Made by a program: the position numbers and the translations under genes
Shown here: positions 33,637 to 42,152 of the stretch, in pieces
How the letters are laid out: each line of letters begins with the position of its first letter
How positions within the stretch are numbered: position 1 is the stretch's first letter
DNA from: Candidatus Obscuribacter phosphatis
Lineage (GTDB): Bacteria; Cyanobacteriota; Vampirovibrionia; Obscuribacterales; Obscuribacteraceae
Length of the DNA stretch: 64,000 bases
Direction of reading: 5' to 3'
NCBI GenBank assembly: GCA_001899315.1
Contig: MOYA01000001.1
Span: 1,898,599-1,962,598 of the forward strand
The notes under the pieces: model-generated
What the model was told of the DNA's origin: nothing
Database searches by the model: none
The model's input: only the letters and a program-made list of their open reading frames with translations

Positions 33637-34215
33637 ATGGCTCTTTTACCCCCAAAAAACAGTACTCAGGAGTTTGACCAATCGGCCCAAACAGTTCTTG
33701 GCGAGCTGAGAAAAGGCAGTGCGGAAAAGCGTAATGAGTTTGTCTGGGTGCAGCAAGAGAGAGTTTTTGCGGTGGCCCTGCTCGGCACCGGTAGCCAAGA
33801 GAGCGCAGCCCAAGTGACCATCTCGGCTTTCAACAATGCCTTCGCCTCGCTCAATCAAGGCTTGCCAAAAAATGGTGAAATGACTGTTTGGGAGTGGCTC
33901 TCCAAGTTCGTGGTGGAATCTATGTCTGAATACCACAACGAGTTCAGCGGCGCGCCCGAAGAAGATGATGGCGATCCATCACAGGATGGTTCCGCCAACA
34001 TGGATTGGGAGACGACCGTACTACTGGGAGTGCAGCGAGTGAAACGCTGCATCAATCAGTTACCCAATGAACAGAAGCGAGTTTTTCTTCTCAGACACTC
34101 TCTTGACCTTAACTATGACCAGATTGCAGTGGTGACAAACCTTAGAGTTGAAAAGTGCATGGAACTTCTTTATCGAGCCAGAGTGCAGGTTGTTAAATGC
34201 CTCGGGCGGGGTTGA
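33637..34215 (+). CDS. ECF-sigma-like transcription factor
   Basis: 192 aa. Region 2-like part (about 40-105, ESAAQVTISAFNNAFASLNQ and TVWEWLSKFVVESMSEYHNEF) keeps the spacing of ECF region 2 but has lost most usual polymerase-contact residues. An acidic linker (EEDDGDPSQDG) follows, then a good region 4 (about 130-190: QLPNEQKRVFLLRHSLDLNYDQIAVVTNLRVEKC..., a helix-turn-helix). It lies 31 bases upstream of a gene whose N-terminus resembles an anti-sigma domain; sigma/anti-sigma pairs are usually adjacent. It may be a functional divergent ECF sigma or a DNA-binding adaptor. Confidence 0.65.
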   Translation: MALLPPKNSTQEFDQSAQTVLGELRKGSAEKRNEFVWVQQERVFAVALLGTGSQESAAQVTISAFNNAFASLNQGLPKNGEMTVWEWLSKFVVESMSEYHNEFSGAPEEDDGDPSQDGSANMDWETTVLLGVQRVKRCINQLPNEQKRVFLLRHSLDLNYDQIAVVTNLRVEKCMELLYRARVQVVKCLGRG

Positions 34216-34246
34216 TAAGCCAAATAAGAAAAGGATTTAATTCAGA

Positions 34247-37200
34247 ATGTCTGACGCACAATTTCGATTATTGATTCAGCGGTCGTTTGATGAAGAACTC
34301 AGCAAACAAGAAAACCGTGCCCTCCTAGACCACTTGGACAGTTCGGAATCGGGTCAGAAATTCCACCATCAACTCGACCAAATGATTCAAGCGGCTCAGG
34401 ATATGCCTCTGCCTGATGAATTAAAGCCCCAGAACCCCGAAGCTCTCGCGAGAATGATCATGGAACAATTACCGCAGAAAAAAGGCAATATATTCGGTTT
34501 CTTGACCGGATTATTCGGAGGAGGGGGCGGCGGCAAGCCTAAGCAAAAAGCCGAGCCGAAAAACGGCAAAAATCAAAAGGATGCCGCCGGTGATGGTGGC
34601 AGACGCGATGGCGGCAAAAAAGACAATGCCAAAGTAGCCAGAGGCAAAGGTGGCTTCAACAAAGGCAAGTCGCAAGATTTTGAAGACGATCAAGATAATG
34701 AAGAACCAGCCGGCAAGATGCCTGGTATCAAGTTCCCTCGCAAAGCAAAAGAACTAGACCAAGAAGAAATTGAGACCCAGGCTGGCGGATTTTCCCGACT
34801 CAAGTCTATGGGCAATCGCTCTCAGGACCAAGACAACCGAGAAGCGCAATCGACCACACGTTCGCTCGGCGAGAAATTCTCAATGCCTTGGGCGGCTCAA
34901 AGCGGCGCTGACGACGGTCCCCTTACCCTAGCCGAATCAATCAAGCGCAAAGTAACCGAATCTCAAAAGCTCTCTCCTATAGATGAGAACGAACTTTCCG
35001 GCAGTCACAGCGATTCTTACCTGAGCGGAGCTTCGGCTGGCAGCCAGGGCGGATTCGCCCCACCATCCCAACAGAATGCTTTTGGTCGCACCGATGCAGG
35101 TTTCGCCCCTTCTTTCGCCCAACCAGGTGCTCAGTCTTCGCAAAGTTCACAGAGTTCACAAATGGGTATGGACCAGCCCACATCGTCTTCAGACGGCTGG
35201 AGCGCACCGGTAGCCATGCCCAACAAACAACCTGTGAAACTGGACATGGGTGGCGGATTCAGCCCCAGCACCGGCGGCGGTGGCGGCAGTGCCATAGGTC
35301 TTAGTCAACCGGCAGCGACTCCTGCGCCTTCAGCTAATGATTGGGGCGGTGCTGCAGGCTGGCAAGGTCAAGCCCAAGCTCCGGCTCAAGCGAAAGAAGA
35401 ACCTAAGACTGATTGGGGCTCCGGTTGGAATGCCCCGACCGACCAAAAACAACCACTTAAGTCATCCGACTCATGGGCCATGCCCGGAGCCGAGGGCGGA
35501 CAATCATGGGAAGCAGCAAGAAGCAGCGCCAGTCACAACGCTCTGCCGGCCCAAGGTCAGGCGAGTGCAGCGCCCAGTGCTGATCCCTGGGGATCTCCAG
35601 GGGGAAGTCCGGGGGGAACTCCGGGGGGCGCTCAGGGAGGCTCAGATAATGCAGCCAACTCTGCAGGCTCAGGCTGGAACAGCCAGCAACCAGCTGCTTC
35701 ACCTCCAGCTTGGAACGCCGCTCCCGCAGCCACTCCAGTATCTAGTTCGATAGGTGCCAACCCGACAAGTTCTGCTTCAGGCTGGGAAACAGCCGCTCCG
35801 GCACCATCTCCGGTCCCAAGTCAGCCGCAAGGACAAGTCGGTCTCGGCAGCTCAGCCGGGTGGGACAGCACTCCCACTCCAGCAGCCGGTGGCTGGGATG
35901 CTCCGTCCACAGCGGCTTCTTCCACAGCGGCTTCGTCACCAGCCTCACCCACTTCGACTAACTCAGGCTGGGATGCTGTACCAGCAGCTCAACCAGCAGC
36001 AAGCACTAATGCTGGCTGGGATGCCTCGCCCGCAGTTTCTGCACCAGCAGCTCAAAACAGCGGCTGGGATGCCAGTCCGGCCCCCGCTGCCAGCGCCAAC
36101 TCCGGTCAAGCCGGCTGGGGTCAAGCCGGTGCCACGCCATCAGGTTGGGGCCAGACTGACAGCTGGACTGCAGCACAACCGGCTTCGGCACCGCAGGCGG
36201 TGCAACCAGTGCCGGCGGCTCCGGCACCGGCTGCCGATCCATGGGCACAGGCCGCACCGGCTCCAGCTCCTGCCCCTGCTAACTCTTGGGCGCAAGCAGC
36301 TCCAGCCAACCCGGCACCGATGGAGCATCAAGCAGCGGCGCCAGCCAACGACCCTTGGGCTGTGTCACCACAGGCGGTGGCGGCTCCAGCTCCACAGACA
36401 GCCCAACCGGCTGGCGGAGGCTGGGCTCAGCAGCCGGCTGAAGCCAAGCAAGCTTCCAAGCGCGCTTGGGCCACTGCCGAACCAGATCTAATTGAGACGG
36501 GTACTTTCCGGGCCTTCACCCCGAGCATGGACAACAGCTTGGGCGCCAAAGCGCCACCTCGTCCCCAGACAGGACAGCAAGCCAATCCCTTTGCCAACAC
36601 TCAAGTAGGCGGCGCACCCTTAAGTAATGCACAAGCTCCTGCGCCGGCTGCTCCCATAGATAACCGCTTTGACGTACCTATATCTGAGCGCATAAAGCAA
36701 CAGGCACCGATACAGCAAGAAGCCCAACAAGCTGCACCTGACAATCGTTTCGATATTCCGATATCGGAACGGATGAAGATGCAACAAGACGGCAGCCAAA
36801 TAAAATCAGTACAGGAAAACAAACCGATAGCCCCTGTACAAAATCAGTCCAATATTCCAGTCAATCAAATTGTAGATAAAATGGGCGAAGTGCTCGCCGG
36901 AGGTCAGGCTCAAGCCAGTCAAGATGCTCGCTGGGAACTGCCGATTGCTGACCGAATGAAGATGCAGCAATCTGGTGCAGACATTGGCGTGCCCGAGCAG
37001 CCGGCTCAACCAGCACAGACAGGCTGGCAAAGTAACGCCCCAGTGGCATCAGGTTGGAATCAACAACCACAAGCCCAGGCGGAAGTGCAGTCAGGATGGG
37101 GCGTCTCGGCCCCCCAAGCCCAGCCTCAAGCCCAGCCAGTCGCAGAAGCTCAATCTCCTTGGGGCAATACCCAAGCTCAATCAGTTGAATCTTCTCCTTG

Positions 37201-38653
37201 GGGCAACACCCAGGCTCCGGCTGCCGTGCAGCCAGTAGCTCAAGCAGCAGAATCATCTCCCTGGGGCAACACCCAGGCTCAGGCGGTCTCGGCTCCTCAA
37301 CCTGTGGCTCCAGCAGTCGAAGCTTCCCCTTGGGGTAACGCTCAGGCTCAGTCAGCGCCATCAGCCTGGAACCAGCCGTCGCCGGCGGCACCACCCGCGA
37401 TGCCGACCGTGGCAGCGCCTGCCGCAGCGGCGCCGAGCGAAATTACAGACAAAGGTAAGGCCGGCGGTCTCTTCAACCTAGACAACAATGCTATAGACAA
37501 AATCTTTGATGGCATAGGTGTCACCGAATCAGTCAGTCAGACTGTGGTGAACTCCGGTGGTCCGAACGAACAGCCTCAAGCCTCGGGATGGGGAAATCAA
37601 AATAATGCACCAGCGGCACCGGCTGCATTTGCCCCGCCCGCAAGTCAGCCGGCAGCGGCATCACCCTGGGCGACGGCAGCACCCGCACCGGCACCGACAC
37701 CAGCTGCCAACATACAGGCACCAGCACCGGTGGCAGCGGCACAAGCGAACCAGTCCAAAGGTCTGTTCCAGCTGGATGATCAGGCAGTTGATCAAATCTT
37801 CGGCAATATAGGCGTAGAAGAGAAATCAGTGCCAATTTCTAAATCACAGGAAATGTCCGCCCCAGTTGGCGGGTTTGCCCAGGCTCCTGCGCAGACAATG
37901 CAACCAGCTCAATCAGGTTGGAATCAGCCAGCTGTGCCAGCAGCCCCCGCTCAAGCCATGCAGGCACAGCCCGCCCAGGGTGGCTGGCCGCAAGCTCAGG
38001 CAACGCCGGGAGGCTGGGCGCAGCCGCCCGCCCAAGGCATGTTCCAAGCCGATGCCAATGTCATGAATAAAGTATTTCCCGAAGCACAGCCTCAGGCACC
38101 GGCTCAGCCTGTGATCCATGAAATCAGACCGGCTCCAAAAATTGAGGGTATCGGTAGATTAGATGCAAGTGCAGACAATTCGCAAGATACTGGTTCGGGA
38201 AGAATCGCTGCCATCGGCAAGTTCTTGCTTGACCAGAAAGACCTGGACAAAATAGGCAAACTAGCCCAGTCGGATATGGCTGAAGGTAAACTGCGGGTGC
38301 TGACAATGGAAGCCTCACAGGACCTGCAGGAATTGCTTGGTCAAATCGGCAAGCAGCAAGGCGTAATCGGCTCTGTGATTGTCGGACACGACGGTCTTCT
38401 CATCGCCAATACAATGCCTTCCGACATGGATGCAGAATCTGTAGGGGTCTGGGCTCTTGGTGTCTACATGAACACCGAGCATGTCACCAAAAAGATGGGA
38501 CATGACCGGGTTCACCAAGTGGTCTCACGCACACCGCGGGGCTATGTGGTCATCGCCGATTTCGGCGGCGGTCTGCTCGTCACCGTCACAGACGGCAACG
38601 AAACAGATCAGTTGATACCGCTCATGCGCACCATCACCCTCTTGGTGAACTAG
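34247..38653 (+). CDS. 1468-aa protein: degenerate anti-sigma-like N-terminus, long disordered middle, Roadblock/LC7 C-terminus
   Basis: Residues 1-75 resemble the helical zinc-finger anti-sigma (ZAS) fold, but the HxxxCxxC end reads DHLDSSESG, so the zinc cysteines are replaced. About 85-1320 is Pro/Ala/Gln/Ser/Gly-rich and disordered, with repeated SGWDA and SPWGNTQAQ units. It contains three copies of a charged motif (NRFDVPISER at 806, NRFDIPISER at 833, ARWELPIADR at 894, each followed by a Met/Ile-Lys) and four of a GLFxLDxxxxDxIFxxIG-type motif (near 1074, 1172, 1265, 1325). Residues about 1344-1468 form a Roadblock/LC7 domain (SVIVGHDGLLIANTMP, RGYVVIADFGGGLLVTVTD), the fold of MglB-type GTPase regulators. 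Probably a signalling scaffold. Confidence 0.75.
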   Translation: MSDAQFRLLIQRSFDEELSKQENRALLDHLDSSESGQKFHHQLDQMIQAAQDMPLPDELKPQNPEALARMIMEQLPQKKGNIFGFLTGLFGGGGGGKPKQKAEPKNGKNQKDAAGDGGRRDGGKKDNAKVARGKGGFNKGKSQDFEDDQDNEEPAGKMPGIKFPRKAKELDQEEIETQAGGFSRLKSMGNRSQDQDNREAQSTTRSLGEKFSMPWAAQSGADDGPLTLAESIKRKVTESQKLSPIDENELSGSHSDSYLSGASAGSQGGFAPPSQQNAFGRTDAGFAPSFAQPGAQSSQSSQSSQMGMDQPTSSSDGWSAPVAMPNKQPVKLDMGGGFSPSTGGGGGSAIGLSQPAATPAPSANDWGGAAGWQGQAQAPAQAKEEPKTDWGSGWNAPTDQKQPLKSSDSWAMPGAEGGQSWEAARSSASHNALPAQGQASAAPSADPWGSPGGSPGGTPGGAQGGSDNAANSAGSGWNSQQPAASPPAWNAAPAATPVSSSIGANPTSSASGWETAAPAPSPVPSQPQGQVGLGSSAGWDSTPTPAAGGWDAPSTAASSTAASSPASPTSTNSGWDAVPAAQPAASTNAGWDASPAVSAPAAQNSGWDASPAPAASANSGQAGWGQAGATPSGWGQTDSWTAAQPASAPQAVQPVPAAPAPAADPWAQAAPAPAPAPANSWAQAAPANPAPMEHQAAAPANDPWAVSPQAVAAPAPQTAQPAGGGWAQQPAEAKQASKRAWATAEPDLIETGTFRAFTPSMDNSLGAKAPPRPQTGQQANPFANTQVGGAPLSNAQAPAPAAPIDNRFDVPISERIKQQAPIQQEAQQAAPDNRFDIPISERMKMQQDGSQIKSVQENKPIAPVQNQSNIPVNQIVDKMGEVLAGGQAQASQDARWELPIADRMKMQQSGADIGVPEQPAQPAQTGWQSNAPVASGWNQQPQAQAEVQSGWGVSAPQAQPQAQPVAEAQSPWGNTQAQSVESSPWGNTQAPAAVQPVAQAAESSPWGNTQAQAVSAPQPVAPAVEASPWGNAQAQSAPSAWNQPSPAAPPAMPTVAAPAAAAPSEITDKGKAGGLFNLDNNAIDKIFDGIGVTESVSQTVVNSGGPNEQPQASGWGNQNNAPAAPAAFAPPASQPAAASPWATAAPAPAPTPAANIQAPAPVAAAQANQSKGLFQLDDQAVDQIFGNIGVEEKSVPISKSQEMSAPVGGFAQAPAQTMQPAQSGWNQPAVPAAPAQAMQAQPAQGGWPQAQATPGGWAQPPAQGMFQADANVMNKVFPEAQPQAPAQPVIHEIRPAPKIEGIGRLDASADNSQDTGSGRIAAIGKFLLDQKDLDKIGKLAQSDMAEGKLRVLTMEASQDLQELLGQIGKQQGVIGSVIVGHDGLLIANTMPSDMDAESVGVWALGVYMNTEHVTKKMGHDRVHQVVSRTPRGYVVIADFGGGLLVTVTDGNETDQLIPLMRTITLLVN

Positions 38654-38674
38654 TCCGCTCAGGTAAGAGACAAA

Positions 38675-40210
38675 CTAGCTCTGTGAGAGAACATAAGACG
38701 ATAGAGTCCTGGCACCAAACCCGGTGCCACCTTTATTCCATTCGTCTTTCTCTCTTTCCAACCAAGAGACACCGGCGACATCAAGATGCGCCCAGGGCAG
38801 ATTCTCGGTAAACTCCTTAATGAACATACCAGCAGAGCTGGAACCAGCTTCACCGCGTGAGCCAGCGTTCTTAAGATCGGCTATGTCGCTGCGCAGACCT
38901 TCCTTATATTCATCAAAGAGCGGCAGTTGCCAAAACTTCTCGCCGCAACCTTTACCACTTTCAATCACAGCATCGACCAAAGATTGCGACCCCATAATAC
39001 CGGCAGCCACTCGTCCCAAAGCCGTTACCACGGCGCCGGTGAGAGTAGCAATGTCGATTAATTCGGTGACGCCTTCTTTGATTGCATAAGTGATGGCGTC
39101 AGCCAAAATCAAACGCCCCTCAGCGTCTGTATTGTTTACTTCGATTGTCTTACCATTCATAGACTTAAGCACATCACCCGGGTGCAGGGCATTATCGCCA
39201 GGCATATTCTCAGTGGCGGCAACAACCATCAAGACCGAAACCTTGGGCTTGAGTTCTCCGATAATTTGCATGGCAGCCAAGCAAGCAGCGGCTCCCGACA
39301 TGTCGTATTTCATATGCTCCATGCTCTGAGCCGGCTTGAGAGAAAGACCGCCGGAGTCAAAGGTAATGCCCTTACCAATCAAGCCAATGGTGCGTTTAGA
39401 GCGCGGCGCCGTATACTTGAGAGTAATTAGCCGAGCTTCTTCCTTTGCACCACGGGCGACACCAAGAAGAGCGCCCATGCCCAGCTTCTCTATCTGATTT
39501 GGAGTCATTATTTTCACTTCCAGGTCAGCCTTGGCAGCTATCTTTTTCGCTTCTTGCGCCAGCCTGGAAGGAGTCATCTCGGACGGCGGCTCGGCTACCA
39601 ATTCGCGGGCCAGATTGGTGGAAGTGCCCATAGAGACTGCTTTCTTGACTGCTTGATCTAGCTTGTGCTTGCTCAGGTTGCCACTGACGCTCAAGCCGAT
39701 TCTTTTATAGAAGGGCTCAAGATGCTTAGACTCATCTTTCTGGGTCTTATACCGACTAAAGCTAAAGCTGCCTAAAATCAGACCTTCCACTACCGCCTCG
39801 AGAGCAGCATCATGTCCAAGCTTAGTACCGCGCAAAATAAGATGCATCGAGAGCAGGTTCTTCTTGGCTGCGGGCTTAGCGGGAAGGGCTCCTAGTTTAC
39901 GAGCCAAATGAGCGCCGACTTTGCGATAGCAATTGGCACTCAGATCGCTCTCTTTCCCCATACCAAACAAACAGAGTTTTTTGAGACTTCCGCTCTCATA
40001 GCAGGGCAGCCACAGCTGTTGTCCAAACTTACCAGCAAACTCTTCAGCAACCATTGTCTTCATAGCCGCCAACATTGCTTTGCCTAGTTTCTTATCAAGC
40101 CCGGGCTCCTTGGTCAAAACCTTGACGGCATCCTCTTGAAAGAAGAGCGGTAAAACGATAACTTCTGCTTTTATCTCGGCTAAAGATCCGGTTTCAAGGC
40201 TGACTTTCAT
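38675..40210 (-). CDS. pepA: Leucyl aminopeptidase (M17, cytosol aminopeptidase)
   Basis: 511 aa. The N-terminal domain (to about 180) is variable. The catalytic C-domain has IGKGITFDSGGLSLKP, MKYDMSGAAACLAAM and the M17 signature NTDAEGRLILADA with metal ligands. Two-zinc/manganese exopeptidase removing N-terminal residues; PepA proteins also bind DNA in some bacteria. Start ATG with GGGGGAATC just upstream. The gene lies 11 bases downstream of the PATAN gene and is likely co-transcribed with it. Confidence 0.94.
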   Translation of the reverse strand: MKVSLETGSLAEIKAEVIVLPLFFQEDAVKVLTKEPGLDKKLGKAMLAAMKTMVAEEFAGKFGQQLWLPCYESGSLKKLCLFGMGKESDLSANCYRKVGAHLARKLGALPAKPAAKKNLLSMHLILRGTKLGHDAALEAVVEGLILGSFSFSRYKTQKDESKHLEPFYKRIGLSVSGNLSKHKLDQAVKKAVSMGTSTNLARELVAEPPSEMTPSRLAQEAKKIAAKADLEVKIMTPNQIEKLGMGALLGVARGAKEEARLITLKYTAPRSKRTIGLIGKGITFDSGGLSLKPAQSMEHMKYDMSGAAACLAAMQIIGELKPKVSVLMVVAATENMPGDNALHPGDVLKSMNGKTIEVNNTDAEGRLILADAITYAIKEGVTELIDIATLTGAVVTALGRVAAGIMGSQSLVDAVIESGKGCGEKFWQLPLFDEYKEGLRSDIADLKNAGSRGEAGSSSAGMFIKEFTENLPWAHLDVAGVSWLEREKDEWNKGGTGFGARTLSSYVLSQS

Positions 40211-40221
40211 GATTCCCCCAT

Positions 40222-42135
40222 TTAGTTTGTATGGTTGTTGATTACTTTGGTAACAATCTCGTCGACGATAGCGGCATCATAGCCGGCTAGTTGCCTACGA
40301 GAATAAGCAAGATAAGCTTCCATCCAGCGGCGCAGCTCAAGCAGCACGGCTGAGACCGGCACAGCCGCTCGCTTCATCTGGGCAAGGTTGACTGAGATTC
40401 GCCCTTCATGGTCAATGTGAAAGCGCCCTTTTGCCGGCGAGTCACCATGCACATAGTGCAAGCTGGAATTGAGCAAGACTTTATTATCTTCCGGTCCAAC
40501 TAGATTCTGAATCTCCTCTGAAATCTTTTGAAAAATAGTGAGCGGTCTAAAGAGACTGCCTTGCTGAATGTTTGCCAACTTCAGTTGCACAAGCAAATAA
40601 ATCGACTTCATAATCTTGTGAGTGCACCAAGTCTCATACGATTTCAAGACTTCGTCAAGAGTAGAGAGTCCGTCAATATAAGTTGCCAGCTCAGCTATAC
40701 GTTTGCGATCTTCAATTTGCACTGCACTCTCATCAATAAAGGTAAGAGGTGTAGTCTTCATCTGCAGCCAAAGGGCCTCAAAGTTCCAGACCCTCTCCAA
40801 AATTGAGTCACGCCCCTGTGGAAATATGCCAAGAATCTGGTTGATTTGATCTTGAAACAAAGCGGAGTCTAAGAGGAGTCTATCAAGGCTCTGGCTGAGA
40901 CGAGCACTATCATCCAGTTCTAGAGACTTGCCTTTATCTCGAAATACAAAAATTCCTTCGCTCCAAGTGGTGAGAAATTCCACCATGGCATCATAGCCTC
41001 TTAACTTACTGAGGCTGGCATGAGTTGGTTTACCGCCTTCGAAAGCTACAATCAAGGTCTTGTCGCGATTATCAACGGTCAAGAGTCCTGTTTTCTTGGC
41101 CGTAGCCAAAGACTGCAAGAGACCGGCAGTATCTATGGCGCCAAGACTTCCTATCATCGAATCCCGCATGGTCTCGATATTTGCACCGCGCGAGGTATTA
41201 GTATCATCCTCGGTGCGCTTATGATAGCCGCCATAGAGGTACTGATCATCAAGCAAAACTTCCAATTCTCTTGTATTGATAAAGCCGGCTTTAACACACA
41301 TGAGACCCAAGAAGCTACGCTGCGACTTGCCCCAACCTTCTTCTTGCTGTTTCTCTAATAGCTCACGCAACTGGGTCTCAGAAATAATGCCGCAGGCTAC
41401 AAGATAGCGACCAAGGCGAAAAGGCTTGCGATTGTGATAACAGTTAGAGAGAAACTGTATACGAGCAAAAACAGGATAAATCAGCCGAGCCGCTTCGAAT
41501 TCCTGCAAAATGCGCAATGCCTCGTCGGAAGGCAGGTGATAGCGATCTTCCACATTGCGCACTATCGATTCCACCGAAGCGTAGTCGTCAATCATCTGCA
41601 TCACCCAGTTCTGCGGAGCAGCAAGAGAATAATCATTCTTCACCGACTTACCGTAGTCGGAGAGCACGGGCACCGAGGTGGAAAGAATATGATTGGCGAG
41701 CGTGCTGCCGCCGCCGCGTAGGCGCCGCCTATCAATACCAGATACGGTGGCACAGGCATAATCGGCGAGCAATGGATAGCGGGTGAAAATTCCAAATGGG
41801 CTATCGTAAGAGTTAAATGTCAGACCACCGGTGGGCTCATCTCTAGTGAGCGTTATCGCGCCATCGCCTTTAACAAACAAAAGCACTCCTTGAGGCTTGA
41901 GCAGTTTCTTGGCATAGACGGCAAACTTGACCAAAGCATCAAGAGGCAGAGAGAAACCTGTCTGCATCAAATCGATAATCAGTCCGTCCAAGCTTTTGCC
42001 CGACTCTACAAGCTTATCCAGCTGTCCATAAAGATTCTCGCGGTATGAAAAGGTGAGGAAACTCAAAGATGAGTTCAATAGACCATCTTTACTGAATGAC
42101 TGATCTGATAAGGAGCCCCTCTCCCGTTCCGTCAA
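40222..42135 (-). CDS. PATAN/DUF4388 protein with GspE/MshE-like repeats
   Basis: 637 aa, TTG start at 42135. N-terminus (about 1-165) is an unrecognised alpha/beta part (LDGLIIDLMQTGFSLPLDAL). Residues about 175-225 are helical (winged-helix-like: EALRILQEFEAARLIYPV). About 245-305 has two copies of an LGxLLVxxGxIxxxxLxxLLxxQ pattern (FRLGRYLVACGIISETQLRELL and SFLGLMCVKAGFINTRELEVLL), resembling the c-di-GMP-binding N-domain of MshE. About 340-440 is DUF4388 (GSLGAIDTAGLLQSLATA, TGLLTVDNRDKTLIVAFEGGKPTHAS). The C-terminal 200 residues are helical. Probably a signalling protein; c-di-GMP binding is an inference. Confidence 0.75.
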   Translation of the reverse strand: MTERERGSLSDQSFSKDGLLNSSLSFLTFSYRENLYGQLDKLVESGKSLDGLIIDLMQTGFSLPLDALVKFAVYAKKLLKPQGVLLFVKGDGAITLTRDEPTGGLTFNSYDSPFGIFTRYPLLADYACATVSGIDRRRLRGGGSTLANHILSTSVPVLSDYGKSVKNDYSLAAPQNWVMQMIDDYASVESIVRNVEDRYHLPSDEALRILQEFEAARLIYPVFARIQFLSNCYHNRKPFRLGRYLVACGIISETQLRELLEKQQEEGWGKSQRSFLGLMCVKAGFINTRELEVLLDDQYLYGGYHKRTEDDTNTSRGANIETMRDSMIGSLGAIDTAGLLQSLATAKKTGLLTVDNRDKTLIVAFEGGKPTHASLSKLRGYDAMVEFLTTWSEGIFVFRDKGKSLELDDSARLSQSLDRLLLDSALFQDQINQILGIFPQGRDSILERVWNFEALWLQMKTTPLTFIDESAVQIEDRKRIAELATYIDGLSTLDEVLKSYETWCTHKIMKSIYLLVQLKLANIQQGSLFRPLTIFQKISEEIQNLVGPEDNKVLLNSSLHYVHGDSPAKGRFHIDHEGRISVNLAQMKRAAVPVSAVLLELRRWMEAYLAYSRRQLAGYDAAIVDEIVTKVINNHTN

Positions 42136-42152
42136 AGCCTCAACCTCTGACT

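Noticed and set aside
35754-36491. 245-aa alternative-frame ORF in the scaffold gene
   Set aside because: Low-complexity repetitive DNA gives open shadow frames; the main frame has clear domains at both ends.
36861-37394. 177-aa minus-strand ORF
   Set aside because: Shadow of the Pro/Gln-rich scaffold; no start signals or domain.
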